NCBI RefSeq assembly: GCF_008727875.1 | Contig: NZ_VTWS01000006.1 | Span: 558,001-622,000, forward strand | Source: Larkinella humicola | GTDB lineage: Bacteria; Bacteroidota; Bacteroidia; Cytophagales; Spirosomataceae | Direction of reading: 5' to 3' | Length of the DNA stretch: 64,000 nucleotides | Shown here: positions 18,513 to 27,531 of the stretch, in pieces | How positions within the stretch are numbered: the stretch's first letter is position 1 | Layout of the letters: each line of letters starts with the position of its first letter | Notes under the pieces: generated by a model | Told to the model about the DNA's origin: nothing | Databases searched by the model: none | What the model saw: the letters and a program-made list of their open reading frames with translations, nothing else | Made by a program: the position numbers and the translations under genes

Positions 18513-20666
18513 TCAGATCGAAGGCGGTTTTGCTAACGCTTCCCGTACGGCACGGATCGCTTTTTTTACATCTTCTGCCCGAGCCGTATTTTCCAGACTT
18601 TGGAGTGCTTTGGTTACTTCGGCGTTGCCGTCGGTTCTGGTTTCAGCTTTGGTTATTCCTTCGGCCAATCCGGTTAAACCTGCCACCTGCCAGCTTTCTT
18701 TTCGCTGGGTTGGGCTGTTTAAGAATCCCAGAAACCGGGTTACTTCGGCGGGTTGGTTCCGACGGCCCACGATGTGCGAAAAATCCGCCAGAAACGTCAT
18801 TTTTCCGGCAGTTGTATCACTAAAAAAGGCCTTCTGATTCAGGAGTGTACTCAGCAATTCCGGCGACGAACCCGCCGGAGAACTCAGCACTGCGGTTCGG
18901 AACCAGCCGTTTTCGCTGTGCTTTTGAACCACCTGCGCCAGTGCCGCAACAACGGCGGGGTTCGTGAATTGACCCGCACTCAAACACGCCTGCAACGCCA
19001 CCTGCACGGACGAATCGCCGATCATTTTGAGCAATTGAGGCAGTAAATCAGGGTACCGTTCGGCCAGCATCAGACCGTGTTCACGAACGCCGGGATGCGC
19101 GTCCTGCATGGCCTTCTGAACCAAATCCCGGCTGAGGGCATTCAGTCCTTCGAGCGTATAGAACGCGTGCAGCCGGACGCGCGGATCCTGGTGTTGTGCC
19201 AATAAAGTCCTGAGTTGCGGAACCACCGACAGATCCCGTCGTTCCAGCAGCAGGCGTTGCGCCTGCAACCGCCACCACCGGTTCGGATGCGCCAGCACCT
19301 CGACCAACTCCGCCGGTTTCCGGTTTCGCAGATTGGGTGAAACAGCCGGGCGGTTTTTCGCCGTCGTCGGCAGAATCCGGTAAATTCGTCCTTTGTCGTT
19401 GCCATTCAGGAAATCCATGTCTTCTTTCAGATCCTCCGGAATTGAAACCGGCGTTTCAATGTGCTGGCGGTAAAAGTCGACCACATAAAGCGCGCCATCG
19501 GGGCCGGTGGTCAGATTGTCGGGCCGGAACCAGGGATCGGTGGATGCCAGAAACTCGCGGTCGGTTTCGCCTTCAGCCCGTTTGGCTACGAAAACGGGGC
19601 TGTCGGCCAACGGTGTCAGCACATCGCGGTGAATCAGATTCCCGGCTACATCGCCCGTAAAAACCGACCCGTAATAGTCGGATGGAAAGGCGTCTCCGTC
19701 GTAAAATATGCCACCGGAAGAACCGGTAAAATGGTCTTCGGCGTATTCCTGACGATCCAGTTTTGCTTCCGCGTATTGCTTCTGCCGCCGTTCGGTGCGT
19801 TCCTTGCGCCAGTACGGGGGTGGCGTTTGCTGAAACATCACCAGATCGTGATCCGAAATATTGACGGACGATTTGGGGCCGGGCCAATGCGGATTTCGGC
19901 GCAGATACCGTCCGGCAATCGGTGCCTGCTGGATGTGAATGGTATTTTGGGTGAAAAAGCGATGTCCCCAATCGTCGATGGCCAGCCCAAACTGACCGGA
20001 ACCCGACTCCGCTTCAAACAACCCGCGATCCAGCCGAAACCGGAAATCCCCGCCATTGACGGTCAACAGGGGGGCATCGGGTTTCCGGTTGAACCGGATC
20101 TGACCTTCCTGCCCGTTGTTGTTGGCATAAATCCAGTTGTCGATTCCGTAGCGAAGGCTCGTGATCTGGGCTTCAGAATTGTTCGCAAAAAAACCGGTGA
20201 AAAGCACTTCCCGCGTGTCGGCCCGGAAGTCGCCATTGGTGTCTTTCAGAAAGAGAATGTCGGGGGCTGCCGCGACAATCAACCCGCCTTCCCAGGGCAG
20301 TACGCTGGTCGCATCCGCGATGGAATCGGCAAAAATCACCGACCGGTCCATCCGGCCGTCGTTATTGGTATCGGCCAGCATCCGTATTTTGCCTTTGCCC
20401 TTCCCGGTTTCGGGTTTGCCCGGATAATCGCCCATCTCCACCACGTAGGCAACCCCCTGTTCATCGAATACCAGATCCACCGGATCGGCAATGAGCGGTT
20501 CGGCAGCAACGGTCTCAATTTTGAAACCGTCCCGAAGCTGAAAACTCTGAAGCGCTTCCGCGGGCGACAACGGATCGGCGTACCGCTTTTTTGAACAGGA
20601 AGCAAAAAGGACGATACTCAGCAGGCAGGCAATCGAAAACAGACGATTTAGGCGGTATTCGTTCAT
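18513..20666 (-). CDS. PVC-type/sorbosone-dehydrogenase-like beta-propeller lipoprotein with HEAT repeats
   Basis: 717 residues with a lipoprotein signal (SIVLFASC, Cys 25). Residues about 40-430 form a six-bladed propeller of the glucose/sorbosone dehydrogenase type, recognisable by LIADPVDLVFDEQGVAYVVE, calcium-type loops DTNNDGRMDR and DTNGDFRADT, and GPDGALYVVDFYRQHIE. The C-terminal part has HEAT repeats (DAHPGVREHGLMLAERY and following). Related proteins in Planctomycetes and Bacteroidota often end in cytochrome c; no CxxCH is present here. The preceding gene is an amidohydrolase (42 bases) and the next a HiPIP, so this may be an extracytoplasmic oxidoreductase. Substrate unknown. Confidence 0.85.
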   Translation of the reverse strand: MNEYRLNRLFSIACLLSIVLFASCSKKRYADPLSPAEALQSFQLRDGFKIETVAAEPLIADPVDLVFDEQGVAYVVEMGDYPGKPETGKGKGKIRMLADTNNDGRMDRSVIFADSIADATSVLPWEGGLIVAAAPDILFLKDTNGDFRADTREVLFTGFFANNSEAQITSLRYGIDNWIYANNNGQEGQIRFNRKPDAPLLTVNGGDFRFRLDRGLFEAESGSGQFGLAIDDWGHRFFTQNTIHIQQAPIAGRYLRRNPHWPGPKSSVNISDHDLVMFQQTPPPYWRKERTERRQKQYAEAKLDRQEYAEDHFTGSSGGIFYDGDAFPSDYYGSVFTGDVAGNLIHRDVLTPLADSPVFVAKRAEGETDREFLASTDPWFRPDNLTTGPDGALYVVDFYRQHIETPVSIPEDLKEDMDFLNGNDKGRIYRILPTTAKNRPAVSPNLRNRKPAELVEVLAHPNRWWRLQAQRLLLERRDLSVVPQLRTLLAQHQDPRVRLHAFYTLEGLNALSRDLVQKAMQDAHPGVREHGLMLAERYPDLLPQLLKMIGDSSVQVALQACLSAGQFTNPAVVAALAQVVQKHSENGWFRTAVLSSPAGSSPELLSTLLNQKAFFSDTTAGKMTFLADFSHIVGRRNQPAEVTRFLGFLNSPTQRKESWQVAGLTGLAEGITKAETRTDGNAEVTKALQSLENTARAEDVKKAIRAVREALAKPPSI

Positions 20667-20708
20667 TTTTAAGTGGGTAAAGGAGTCTTGACAGATTAGT
20701 GGAGTCGG

Positions 20709-21662
20709 CTACAACCGGAATAATTTTTTCGAATTTTCGTACAGGATTTTCCTCTCAATGGTTTTGGAAGGCGAAAGCCGACGGATGGCCGCAATGGTTT
20801 GCGAACCCTGGCAGGTGGGTCCGTGGCCAGCCGTATCCAGACAATCACTGCCATACAAAATCTTGTTCTGGTGACGGTCCAGAAAACCCCGGGTGTGTTC
20901 TTCATCCCGCAGCAGGGCGTTCAGTCCCGACCCGGCCGACATGTCGGCATAGACATTGGGATAGTCGCTCAGCAACCGATCGGTGAGGCCGCCGGGGGTT
21001 ACGCTGGTTTTCGGATACAAAACCGTCTGGTCCTGGTGTCCCTTATCGATGTTGGCCCACCAGGTTTGGGCATGTCCGATAAAATTGACTTTCGGGTATT
21101 TTTCCAGCATCGTATGAAACCGGGCGAAATCATGGTTATACATGCCGTATTGCCAGTGCATCAACACCGGAACGCGGTAGCTCTGAGCCAGTTCGTAGAT
21201 TCGCTGCATCTCGGGCGAATCGCATTTCACGCCGAATTTGGATTCCCCGATGATGGGAGCACCCCGCTTCAGGTACTTTTCAATTTCCAGCGTCGCATCC
21301 GGCAAATCCGGCACTTCGTTGGCTCCGAACCGGAATTCGGTCGGGTGTTGCCGGGCCAGGTTGTAGCAGGTTTCATTGCCGCTGCACTTGGCCTGCAGTC
21401 CGTTCGACTCGCCCTTGTGCGTCGACATCCCAAAAGCCGGGGTGCCTGCGGGCAACAGAATCGTGGTGGTAACGCCCATCGCCCGCTGGTGCGCGATCAA
21501 CTGGTCATGGGTCCGGCCCATGTAGTCGGTATGCTGGTGAATGTCGATGATGGGTTCGGACTGGACTCCGGCCAAACCGTTCAGGCTGACAGCCGTTCCG
21601 GCCAGTAAAATACCGGAACGGGCTAAAAATCCACGGCGTGAAACCGATGCGGGATTCTTCAT
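20709..21662 (-). CDS. Tat-exported amidohydrolase-family (amidohydrolase_2) protein
   Basis: 317 residues. A twin-arginine signal SRRGFLARSGILLAG is present. The metal-dependent TIM-barrel landmarks are IDIHQHTDYMGR (HxH, near 40), LMHWQYGMYNHDFARFH, FIGHAQTW and the late YGSDCLDTAGHG carrying the catalytic Asp. Family members hydrolyse or decarboxylate small carboxylic substrates; secreted versions in Bacteroidota are uncharacterised. It is the first gene of an apparent three-gene minus-strand operon with the HEAT-repeat dehydrogenase-like lipoprotein and the HiPIP. Confidence 0.88.
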   Translation of the reverse strand: MKNPASVSRRGFLARSGILLAGTAVSLNGLAGVQSEPIIDIHQHTDYMGRTHDQLIAHQRAMGVTTTILLPAGTPAFGMSTHKGESNGLQAKCSGNETCYNLARQHPTEFRFGANEVPDLPDATLEIEKYLKRGAPIIGESKFGVKCDSPEMQRIYELAQSYRVPVLMHWQYGMYNHDFARFHTMLEKYPKVNFIGHAQTWWANIDKGHQDQTVLYPKTSVTPGGLTDRLLSDYPNVYADMSAGSGLNALLRDEEHTRGFLDRHQNKILYGSDCLDTAGHGPTCQGSQTIAAIRRLSPSKTIERKILYENSKKLFRL

Positions 21663-21900
21663 GCGGGGTTAAGGAAATCGTTTAGGATTTGCCCCCCAAT
21701 ATAGTGAACTTTCCCCGGCTCTCCTTTTCTTTCAGGGTCTGAAGCTAAAAAATCGGTTACGTACCCGAAAACGACTTTCAGATAAATAGCGCGGTCACTA
21801 CTTTAAAGACGAACCGCCATTCCATCAATGGACAAAAATCTTTCAAACCTTCTTTCCCAAGCCGCGTTTTAGTGATATTTCCACTTTAACCCTATTGATT

Positions 21901-22137
21901 ATGGCACTTGCAACCAGCCTGCCTGAAACCGATACCACCCCCACTTCGAACGCAGAATACCCCGAAAACATGCACACCAGTGGCTACGGCGGTTCTGCGG
22001 CACTGACTGACGGCCCCGATGAAGATGAAGAATATGACGAAGAGGAACTCACCCTTACGGACGATGATGACGACGACGATCTAACCGTCGATGAAGAAGA
22101 ACTAACCCTCGATGAAGACGAGGATGATGACGTGTAG
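21901..22137 (+). CDS. Small highly acidic protein of unknown function
   Basis: 78 residues from the ATG (an in-frame TTG two codons earlier is less likely). The first half is Thr/Ser/Gly/Pro rich and neutral; the last 40 residues contain 27 Asp/Glu, arranged as two copies of EEELTL separated by a run of seven Asp. No Cys, no signal peptide or TM segment. It is probably disordered and could bind cations or a basic partner. The coding region is real-looking: a clean start, an isolated position and a strong hairpin directly after the stop. I do not recognise the family. Confidence 0.7.
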   Translation: MALATSLPETDTTPTSNAEYPENMHTSGYGGSAALTDGPDEDEEYDEEELTLTDDDDDDDLTVDEEELTLDEDEDDDV

Positions 22138-22149
22138 GCTTAAAAAGAG

Positions 22150-22211
22150 AACGATGGATGATGAACGATGGAATGACTGACACGTCCGTTCATCGTTCAT
22201 CATCCATCGTT
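22150..22211. terminator. Word-repeat hairpin C between convergent genes
   Basis: A perfect 21-bp inverted repeat (22150-22170 with 22191-22211, 20-base loop). Each arm repeats the word AACGATG/GATGATG. It separates the acidic-protein gene and the isochorismate synthase gene, which end toward each other, and the right arm reaches the stop codon of the latter. A bidirectional transcription stop is the simplest role; there is no long U-tract. Confidence 0.8.
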
Positions 22212-23446
22212 TATTGGGTTATAACCGAAAGCATTGTATCGCACTTCAGCTCCGTCTCGCGCCATTCTTTTGCCGGCGAAGAGTCCTCCGTTAGCCCGGC
22301 ACCGGCGTAGAGCGTTCCCTCCTGCCCTTCCAGTTTCATGCAGCGCAGGTTGACAAACAGGTCGGTTTCCGGGCCTTTCTGGCGGGCTATATTGACCGGG
22401 CCAAGAAAACCGCTGTAGAGTTCGCGCTCGTGGGCTTCGTGTTGCAGAATGAAGGCCTGAGCCGTTTCGCGGGGCATGCCACAAACGGCCGACGTCGGGT
22501 GCAACAACCGCAGCATCACGGTGCCGAGTTGAGGGAAATTAACGGCCTGCGTATCGACGGAATAATCCGACCGAAGGTGCATAAGGTTGCCGGCAACAAC
22601 GGTTCGGGGTCCTTCTTCGATGTATTCCCGAACGCGGATTTTCTTGAAACAACCGATGATGTAGCGACCAACCAGCGCCTGTTCTTCAATTTCTTTCTGC
22701 GTCCAAGGCGCATCCGCCGTCCGTTTCTGCCGGCCTTCCGAATCAAAAGCCGACTGGGTACCGGCCAGGGCAACGGTGCGAAAAATACCGTCGGCATCCA
22801 CGCTCACCAGTCGTTCGGGCGTGGCACCAATCCAAACCTGGTTGCGATCCGGCAAATAAACCGCAGACACAAACGCATTCGGATAGGCCTGACAAAGGCG
22901 ATTGAACAGCATCGGAATGTCGGGCTGCTCTTCAAACCGGATGGTTTTGGTGCGCGACAACACCACCTTCCGAAACGTTCCGCGCTCCATCTGGCGGATG
23001 GCCCGGCTTACGGCTTCTTCAAAATCAAGTTGCTGATTTTGAATCGATTTTATTACTTTGACGATTGGAATGGCTTCCTTGCTAACGGTTTTCGAGTCGG
23101 TCCGAAAGAGCGATTCAAAGGCCGGATGATCCGTCGGCAGTTTGTTCTGGGCGGCCAGCATGGTACCATTTTCGTCGAAACGCCAGTAAAAATCGGCTTT
23201 TAGAAAGAAGGTACGTTCCGCGTCCGGATTGACAAACGGGCTGACGGCAAAGCCCATCGGCAATTCTTCAAAATCCATCGCAACGGTGGCCACCGTGCCG
23301 GAAGCGTCAATAATTAATTCGCGGTCAGTTCGATTGGGAAGGCGCCAGAGGGCTGCGGGATACCCCGCCTGAACAGCTCCCTGCCAAATGGAATGGCTGG
23401 TTTGCTGCGTTTGTACGGTTGATGACAAGTGTGTTGAAAATTGCAT
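22211..23446 (-). CDS. menF: Isochorismate synthase (chorismate-binding family)
   Basis: 411 residues. The C-terminal chorismate-binding domain carries FRKVVLSRTKTI, WIGATPERLVSV, the conserved HPTSAVCGMPRETA and GFLGPVN, plus YAGAGLTEDSSPAKEWRET with the Mg-binding Glu. The enzyme converts chorismate to isochorismate, the first step of menaquinone (or siderophore) synthesis; menaquinone is the usual role in this phylum. A hotdog thioesterase that could serve the same pathway lies 3 kb away. No other men genes are nearby. EntC/DhbC cannot be excluded from sequence alone. Confidence 0.9.
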   Translation of the reverse strand: MQFSTHLSSTVQTQQTSHSIWQGAVQAGYPAALWRLPNRTDRELIIDASGTVATVAMDFEELPMGFAVSPFVNPDAERTFFLKADFYWRFDENGTMLAAQNKLPTDHPAFESLFRTDSKTVSKEAIPIVKVIKSIQNQQLDFEEAVSRAIRQMERGTFRKVVLSRTKTIRFEEQPDIPMLFNRLCQAYPNAFVSAVYLPDRNQVWIGATPERLVSVDADGIFRTVALAGTQSAFDSEGRQKRTADAPWTQKEIEEQALVGRYIIGCFKKIRVREYIEEGPRTVVAGNLMHLRSDYSVDTQAVNFPQLGTVMLRLLHPTSAVCGMPRETAQAFILQHEAHERELYSGFLGPVNIARQKGPETDLFVNLRCMKLEGQEGTLYAGAGLTEDSSPAKEWRETELKCDTMLSVITQ

Positions 23447-23465
23447 TGTCGAAATCGGGTCGATG

Positions 23466-23473
23466 CAAATTTA
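23466..23473 (-). promoter_or_regulatory. Possible -7 box of isochorismate synthase gene
   Basis: On the minus strand the sequence TAAATTTG matches TAnnTTTG exactly, 19 bases upstream of the start codon. No clear TTTG is found at the expected -33 distance, so support is partial. Confidence 0.35.
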
Positions 23474-23641
23474 GCTGTATCCGAATAACAGTTTGTTCTG
23501 CTTTTTTGTGCGGAAAAAGCGACGAAGTCCGCAAAAAATCTGCCTGAGACGCCGTAATCTTCCCCATTTCAGGTCAGAAAAACAACAATTCGTTCGGAAA
23601 ACTTTCCGGTTTGTCCCCTGCTCTGTTTTTATTGGATTTTA

Positions 23642-23671
23642 TTGATTCGTACTTCCACTCCTTTTAATTTG
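23642..23671 (+). promoter_or_regulatory. Possible promoter of LytTR regulator gene
   Basis: TTG at 23642-23644 and TTAATTTG at 23664-23671 (one mismatch to TAnnTTTG) are 19 bases apart. It would place the transcript start only a few bases before the ATG at 23680, implying a nearly leaderless message. Confidence 0.3.
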
Positions 23672-23679
23672 GCAGAACT

Positions 23680-24447
23680 ATGGACATTCTAATCGTTGAG
23701 GACGAGCCACTGGCGGTTCAGAAACTGGTCAAGCTCCTGAACCTGGCCGATGCTTCCAGCCGGGTGGTTGGCACCACGGACGGTATTGAGTCGACCGTTG
23801 CCTGGCTGAATGCCCATCCCCGCCCCGATCTGATTCTGATGGACATCGAGCTGTCCGACGGACAAAGTTTTGAGATTTTCAACCTGGTATCGATCGATTG
23901 TCCGGTTGTTTTCACGACCTCCTACGATGAGTCTGCGGTCAAGTCCTTTCAGGTAAACCGCTTCGATTACCTGCTGAAACCCATCAAAAAAGACGAACTG
24001 GCGCAGGTTCTCAACCATTACAAACAGCCCGAATCAGCCACCGTGCGTTCGGCCGACATTGGCGAGCTGGTCGATGACCTCAGGAAACAGACACGCCAGC
24101 CGGAATTCAGGAGCCAGTTTCTGGCCAAATACCAGCAGCAACTCGTCTCGGTCGATGCCACCGACGTTCGTTTCTTTTACACCCGGGAAGGCACAACTTA
24201 CCTTTTTGGCCGTAACAACAACCGCTATCTAGTTGATTATACCCTCGACACGCTGGAAGGGTTTCTGGAGCCTCACCATTTTTTCAGAATCAACGAGCAG
24301 TTTATCGTCGAGCGAAGAGCAGTTTCGCAAATTCATTCCTACCTTAACGGTCAACTTACCGTAGACCTGGATTCCGGCGGCATCGCCCGGGACATCGTCG
24401 TCAGTCGTGACCGCATCCGGGCTTTCAGGGAATGGATTGGACGATAA
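23680..24447 (+). CDS. LytTR-family response regulator
   Basis: 255 residues. Receiver domain (1-120) with acidic pocket EDE at 7-9, phospho-acceptor Asp55 in LILMDIEL, Thr80/Ser81 switch position and Lys100 in LLKPIKKDE. The LytTR DNA-binding domain follows (about 150-255) with FFRINEQFIVERRAVSQIH. It acts as a transcriptional regulator controlled by the histidine kinase encoded immediately downstream; the two genes are separated by one base, so they are co-transcribed. Confidence 0.95.
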   Translation: MDILIVEDEPLAVQKLVKLLNLADASSRVVGTTDGIESTVAWLNAHPRPDLILMDIELSDGQSFEIFNLVSIDCPVVFTTSYDESAVKSFQVNRFDYLLKPIKKDELAQVLNHYKQPESATVRSADIGELVDDLRKQTRQPEFRSQFLAKYQQQLVSVDATDVRFFYTREGTTYLFGRNNNRYLVDYTLDTLEGFLEPHHFFRINEQFIVERRAVSQIHSYLNGQLTVDLDSGGIARDIVVSRDRIRAFREWIGR

Positions 24448-24448
24448 G

Positions 24449-25483
24449 ATGCAGAAACTGAATGACAAGTGGATGCGCATTCTGGGCATCCCATTGCTGT
24501 CTTTTACGGGTCAGTGGGCCATGTACGGCTATACGAATGTCCCCTACCCGGACGACTGGCGCATTCCGTTTTTCTTCATCCTGGGCAGCGTGGTGGTCTG
24601 GGAAACCAACCGCCGGGGCATTATCCTCTCCCGCCGAAAATACCCCGACCTGACCCAGACCCGGCAGCGGGTTTTGTACCAACTGATCTGGTTTGCTTTT
24701 TTTGCCAGCCTGATCCGCATTACCCAGACATTTCTTTACGAACGCATCGGGCTCTGGCCTACCGACGATTACCTGCAATTCAGACCGTATTTTTTCAACA
24801 CCCTCGTTTCCTTCGCCGGAACGGTGCAAATAGCCGCCTATTACGAAGGTGTTTACCTGTATCAACGCTGGAAAGTAGCCTATACCGAAGCGCAGGAGTT
24901 GAAAAAAGTGAACCTGCAAAGCCAGCTCGATTCGCTCAAAACCCAGATCAATCCGCATTTTCTGTTCAACAACCTGAATTCGCTGTCGTCGCTGATCACC
25001 AGCGATGCCCAGCAGGCCGAGCTTTTTGTGGATGAACTATCGTCGGTCTACCGGTATTTGCTTCAGCAGAACAACCGCGATTTGTGTCCGCTCAACGACG
25101 AAATTCAGTTCATCAAAGCCTATTTCCACTTGCTGAAAACCCGGTATGGTGACGGTATTTTCATGGAGCTGGACCTGGATTCCCGCTACCTGACGTACCT
25201 CATTCCGCCCCTGACACTTCAGATTTTGCTTGAAAATGCCATCAAGCACAACATCATTGCCGTCGGCCGCCCGCTAACGATCAAGCTTTACACGCTGGAA
25301 GGCCACCTGTATGTGGAGAACAATCTGCAAAAGAAGAAAATGGCGGTTCCCTCCAACCAGATCGGGTTGCAAAACATCATGATCAAGTATAAACTCCTCG
25401 CCCACTCGCCGGTGACGATCTACAACGACGAGCAGAAATTTCTGGTGGGCGTGCCACTGCTGACGCCGACGGTGGAGGGGTAG
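24449..25483 (+). CDS. LytS-type sensor histidine kinase (His_kinase PF06580)
   Basis: 344 residues from the ATG just after the regulator stop; an in-frame GTG at 24407 would overlap the regulator and is less likely. Four hydrophobic segments in the first 140 residues form the membrane sensor, with no extracellular domain of note. The phospho-acceptor motif INPHFLFNNLNSL is near residue 167 and the ATPase N-box ILLENAIKHN near 265; the G-box is short, as usual for this class. Partner of the LytTR regulator upstream. Signal unknown. Confidence 0.93.
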   Translation: MQKLNDKWMRILGIPLLSFTGQWAMYGYTNVPYPDDWRIPFFFILGSVVVWETNRRGIILSRRKYPDLTQTRQRVLYQLIWFAFFASLIRITQTFLYERIGLWPTDDYLQFRPYFFNTLVSFAGTVQIAAYYEGVYLYQRWKVAYTEAQELKKVNLQSQLDSLKTQINPHFLFNNLNSLSSLITSDAQQAELFVDELSSVYRYLLQQNNRDLCPLNDEIQFIKAYFHLLKTRYGDGIFMELDLDSRYLTYLIPPLTLQILLENAIKHNIIAVGRPLTIKLYTLEGHLYVENNLQKKKMAVPSNQIGLQNIMIKYKLLAHSPVTIYNDEQKFLVGVPLLTPTVEG

Positions 25484-25544
25484 CGGGTTAAGCCCCCAAA
25501 AAAACCGTCTGCCAGGCCATTACCGCGTGATGAAAATGGGTGAT

Positions 25545-26000
25545 TTACGTGTATTTCAGCCAATGCTCACACACCTCGACGAGCTGCGCCGTGATGCCGT
25601 GAACGGAGATCTCCTTGTTGATAAAACCGTCTGCACCGGCGGTAAAGCAGTGCTCCACGTCCTTTGGTGAGGTTGAATGCGTAAAAATTACCACCGGGAT
25701 GTGCTTCCAGTCCGGATGCGCTTTCAACCGGGTTAGCAACTGAAAACCGGTGATGTAGGGCATCTTCAAATCCAGTAAGATCAGATCCGGCTTTGGAGCG
25801 AAGGCGTTTAAACGTTCTTGCAGGAAAAAACCGTCCGAGTAGAGCTGAAAAGTGTACTCCGGCAGGTAGCGCGCATTGATCCACTCGTACAGAATCAGAT
25901 TCTCGTCGTTATCTTCAATAAAACAAAGCGTAGGATTTTCGCCCACCGGCACCGGACGGGTGGCAAAAACCGACCGCTTATCTGATCCAGAATTTTCCAT
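25545..26000 (-). CDS. Single-domain CheY-like response regulator
   Basis: 151 residues starting at MENSGSDKRSV; an upstream in-frame ATG at 26066 would add 22 residues lacking family similarity. Receiver features: acidic pair ED at 29-30, phospho-acceptor Asp77 in LILLDLKMP, Thr in VIFTHS and Lys in GFINKE. No output domain, so it may act as a phosphate shuttle or by protein contact. It stands alone, convergent with the LytS-type kinase gene 61 bases away. Confidence 0.88.
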   Translation of the reverse strand: MENSGSDKRSVFATRPVPVGENPTLCFIEDNDENLILYEWINARYLPEYTFQLYSDGFFLQERLNAFAPKPDLILLDLKMPYITGFQLLTRLKAHPDWKHIPVVIFTHSTSPKDVEHCFTAGADGFINKEISVHGITAQLVEVCEHWLKYT

Positions 26001-26116
26001 AACGTTTCCGTGAGTTGATTTAAATGGACACTTTAAACAACTCACTGGCAAACAATTATTATGCAAAACTTTTCAGAATAAATACTTAGTTATTTTCCGG
26101 TATTTTGCCGCATTAC

Positions 26117-26536
26117 TTACTTATTCTCCAGTACTGCCACCGTCAGCCGGCTGATGCAAACGAGTTTCCCCGCTTCGTCCGTAATGCGAATGTCCCAGAT
26201 GTGCGTCGTCCGGCCGACGTGGATCGGCGTTACTTTGCCGTAGACCCACCCTTCTTTTACGGAACGAATGTGATTGGCGTTGATTTCCAGGCCCACAGCC
26301 CGCTGGCGGGCCGGGTCGTCGAGTTGCGTCACCGAGGCCACACTGCCCAGGGTTTCGGCCAGCACCACCGATGCGCCCCCGTGCAGAATCCCGAACGGCT
26401 GGTGAGTCCGGTGGTCGACGGGCATCCGGGCAGTTATAAACCCGTCTCCGAGTTCGGTTAACTCGATTCCCAGGTGATGAACAATGGAGTTTTTATGAAA
26501 TTGCTGCAGGGATTCTAAAGTCCAGTCCGGCTTCAT
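26117..26536 (-). CDS. Hotdog-fold acyl-CoA thioesterase (PaaI/MenI-like)
   Basis: 139 residues, single hotdog domain. The signature HQPFGILHGGASVVLAETLG supplies the catalytic Glu, and NANHIRSVKEGWVYGKV is the family's second strand. Closest functional types are 1,4-dihydroxy-2-naphthoyl-CoA hydrolase (menaquinone pathway) and PaaI phenylacetyl-CoA thioesterase. Proximity to isochorismate synthase makes the menaquinone role attractive but it is not co-transcribed with it. Confidence 0.88.
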   Translation of the reverse strand: MKPDWTLESLQQFHKNSIVHHLGIELTELGDGFITARMPVDHRTHQPFGILHGGASVVLAETLGSVASVTQLDDPARQRAVGLEINANHIRSVKEGWVYGKVTPIHVGRTTHIWDIRITDEAGKLVCISRLTVAVLENK

Positions 26537-26615
26537 TGTGTGAAGAATTTTTCGTAATTTTGCAGGCGTTTTGCCCGACAGATCGAAGCTGTCACGGGAT
26601 GAAATAGCAAATTTA

Positions 26616-26697
26616 AAATGTAAAATGAGAATTAATAAAGTATTCTAACGGTTGGTTTTTCATTTCGCGGACCGTTTAACATTTCCATTTTACATTT
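26616..26697. repeat. Word-repeat hairpin D between divergent genes
   Basis: AAATGTAAAATG at 26616-26627 and CATTTTACATTT at 26686-26697 form a 12-bp inverted repeat; an inner AACGGT/ACCGTT pair adds to it. It sits between the divergent thioesterase and phosphatase genes and so cannot be a normal terminator. Confidence 0.75.
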
Positions 26698-26726
26698 ACC
26701 GGAATACCTATTACAAACTTAGAGGA

Positions 26727-27365
26727 TTGGAACAAAAAACGATATATCTCATTCGCCACGGCGAAACGGATTACAACCGACAGGGCATTGTTCAGGGCAG
26801 TGGCGTAGATTCCGATCTGAATGCGATGGGGCAGGCACAGGCCCTGGCTTTTTATCAGGCGTATCAGCACATCCCGTTTGCCAAAGTATATACCTCCAAA
26901 CTCCGGCGCACCATGCAGTCGGTGCGGTTTTTCATCGATGCGGGCATTCCCCACGAAAGCTACGAGGGTCTGAACGAAATTAGCTGGGGTGCCCGCGAAG
27001 GCAAAACGCCCAACAGCTTCGACAACGAATATTACCGTACGCTGATCGAAAACTGGGCGGCTGGCCACACCGACTATCCGACCGAAGACGGCGAAAGCCC
27101 GGAACAGGTTGCCCGACGCCAGAAACCCGTGATCGATCTCATCCTCTCGCGCCCCGACGAAAATCCGGTTCTGGTTTGCATGCACGGCCGGGCCATTCGC
27201 ATTTTGCTGTCGTGGCTGATGAACGAATCCCTGGCGACCATGGATTTATACGAACACAGCAATTTGTGTCTGTACAAACTGAACTACGCGTACGATACCA
27301 AAGAATTTACGATCGAAGTTTCCAATGACAGCACTCACCTGCTAGCGTTGGTGATGCATCAGTAA
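26727..27365 (+). CDS. Histidine phosphatase family (phosphoglycerate mutase-like) protein
   Basis: 212 residues if it starts at TTG 26727, which gives MEQKTIYLIRHGETDYN; the open frame extends upstream to TTG 26652 but that part lies in the hairpin and is not family-like. Catalytic His11 in the RHGE motif, the acid/base Glu in EGLNEISWGAREG near 90 and the second His in CMHGRAIRIL near 150 are all present. It is likely a phosphatase of the cobC/GpmB type; substrate unknown. Confidence 0.9.
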   Translation: MEQKTIYLIRHGETDYNRQGIVQGSGVDSDLNAMGQAQALAFYQAYQHIPFAKVYTSKLRRTMQSVRFFIDAGIPHESYEGLNEISWGAREGKTPNSFDNEYYRTLIENWAAGHTDYPTEDGESPEQVARRQKPVIDLILSRPDENPVLVCMHGRAIRILLSWLMNESLATMDLYEHSNLCLYKLNYAYDTKEFTIEVSNDSTHLLALVMHQ

Positions 27366-27531
27366 GGTGTTCAACTTTTGTCATCCGAAAAATGCCAGCG
27401 GTTACATAACTAAAAACCGACAACTGACAATTCTATATTGCCACTCCTGTAATAATAGCCCCACTTCATCCGCAAACTTGTATATTCGTTATGGGTACAT
27501 TGTTTTTGGAGTTGATTTCTGAAGTGAGCGC

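Noticed and set aside
19461-20594. 377-codon plus-strand frame under the HEAT-propeller gene
   Set aside because: Opposite strand of a gene with clear lipobox, propeller and HEAT motifs; translation is low in structure.
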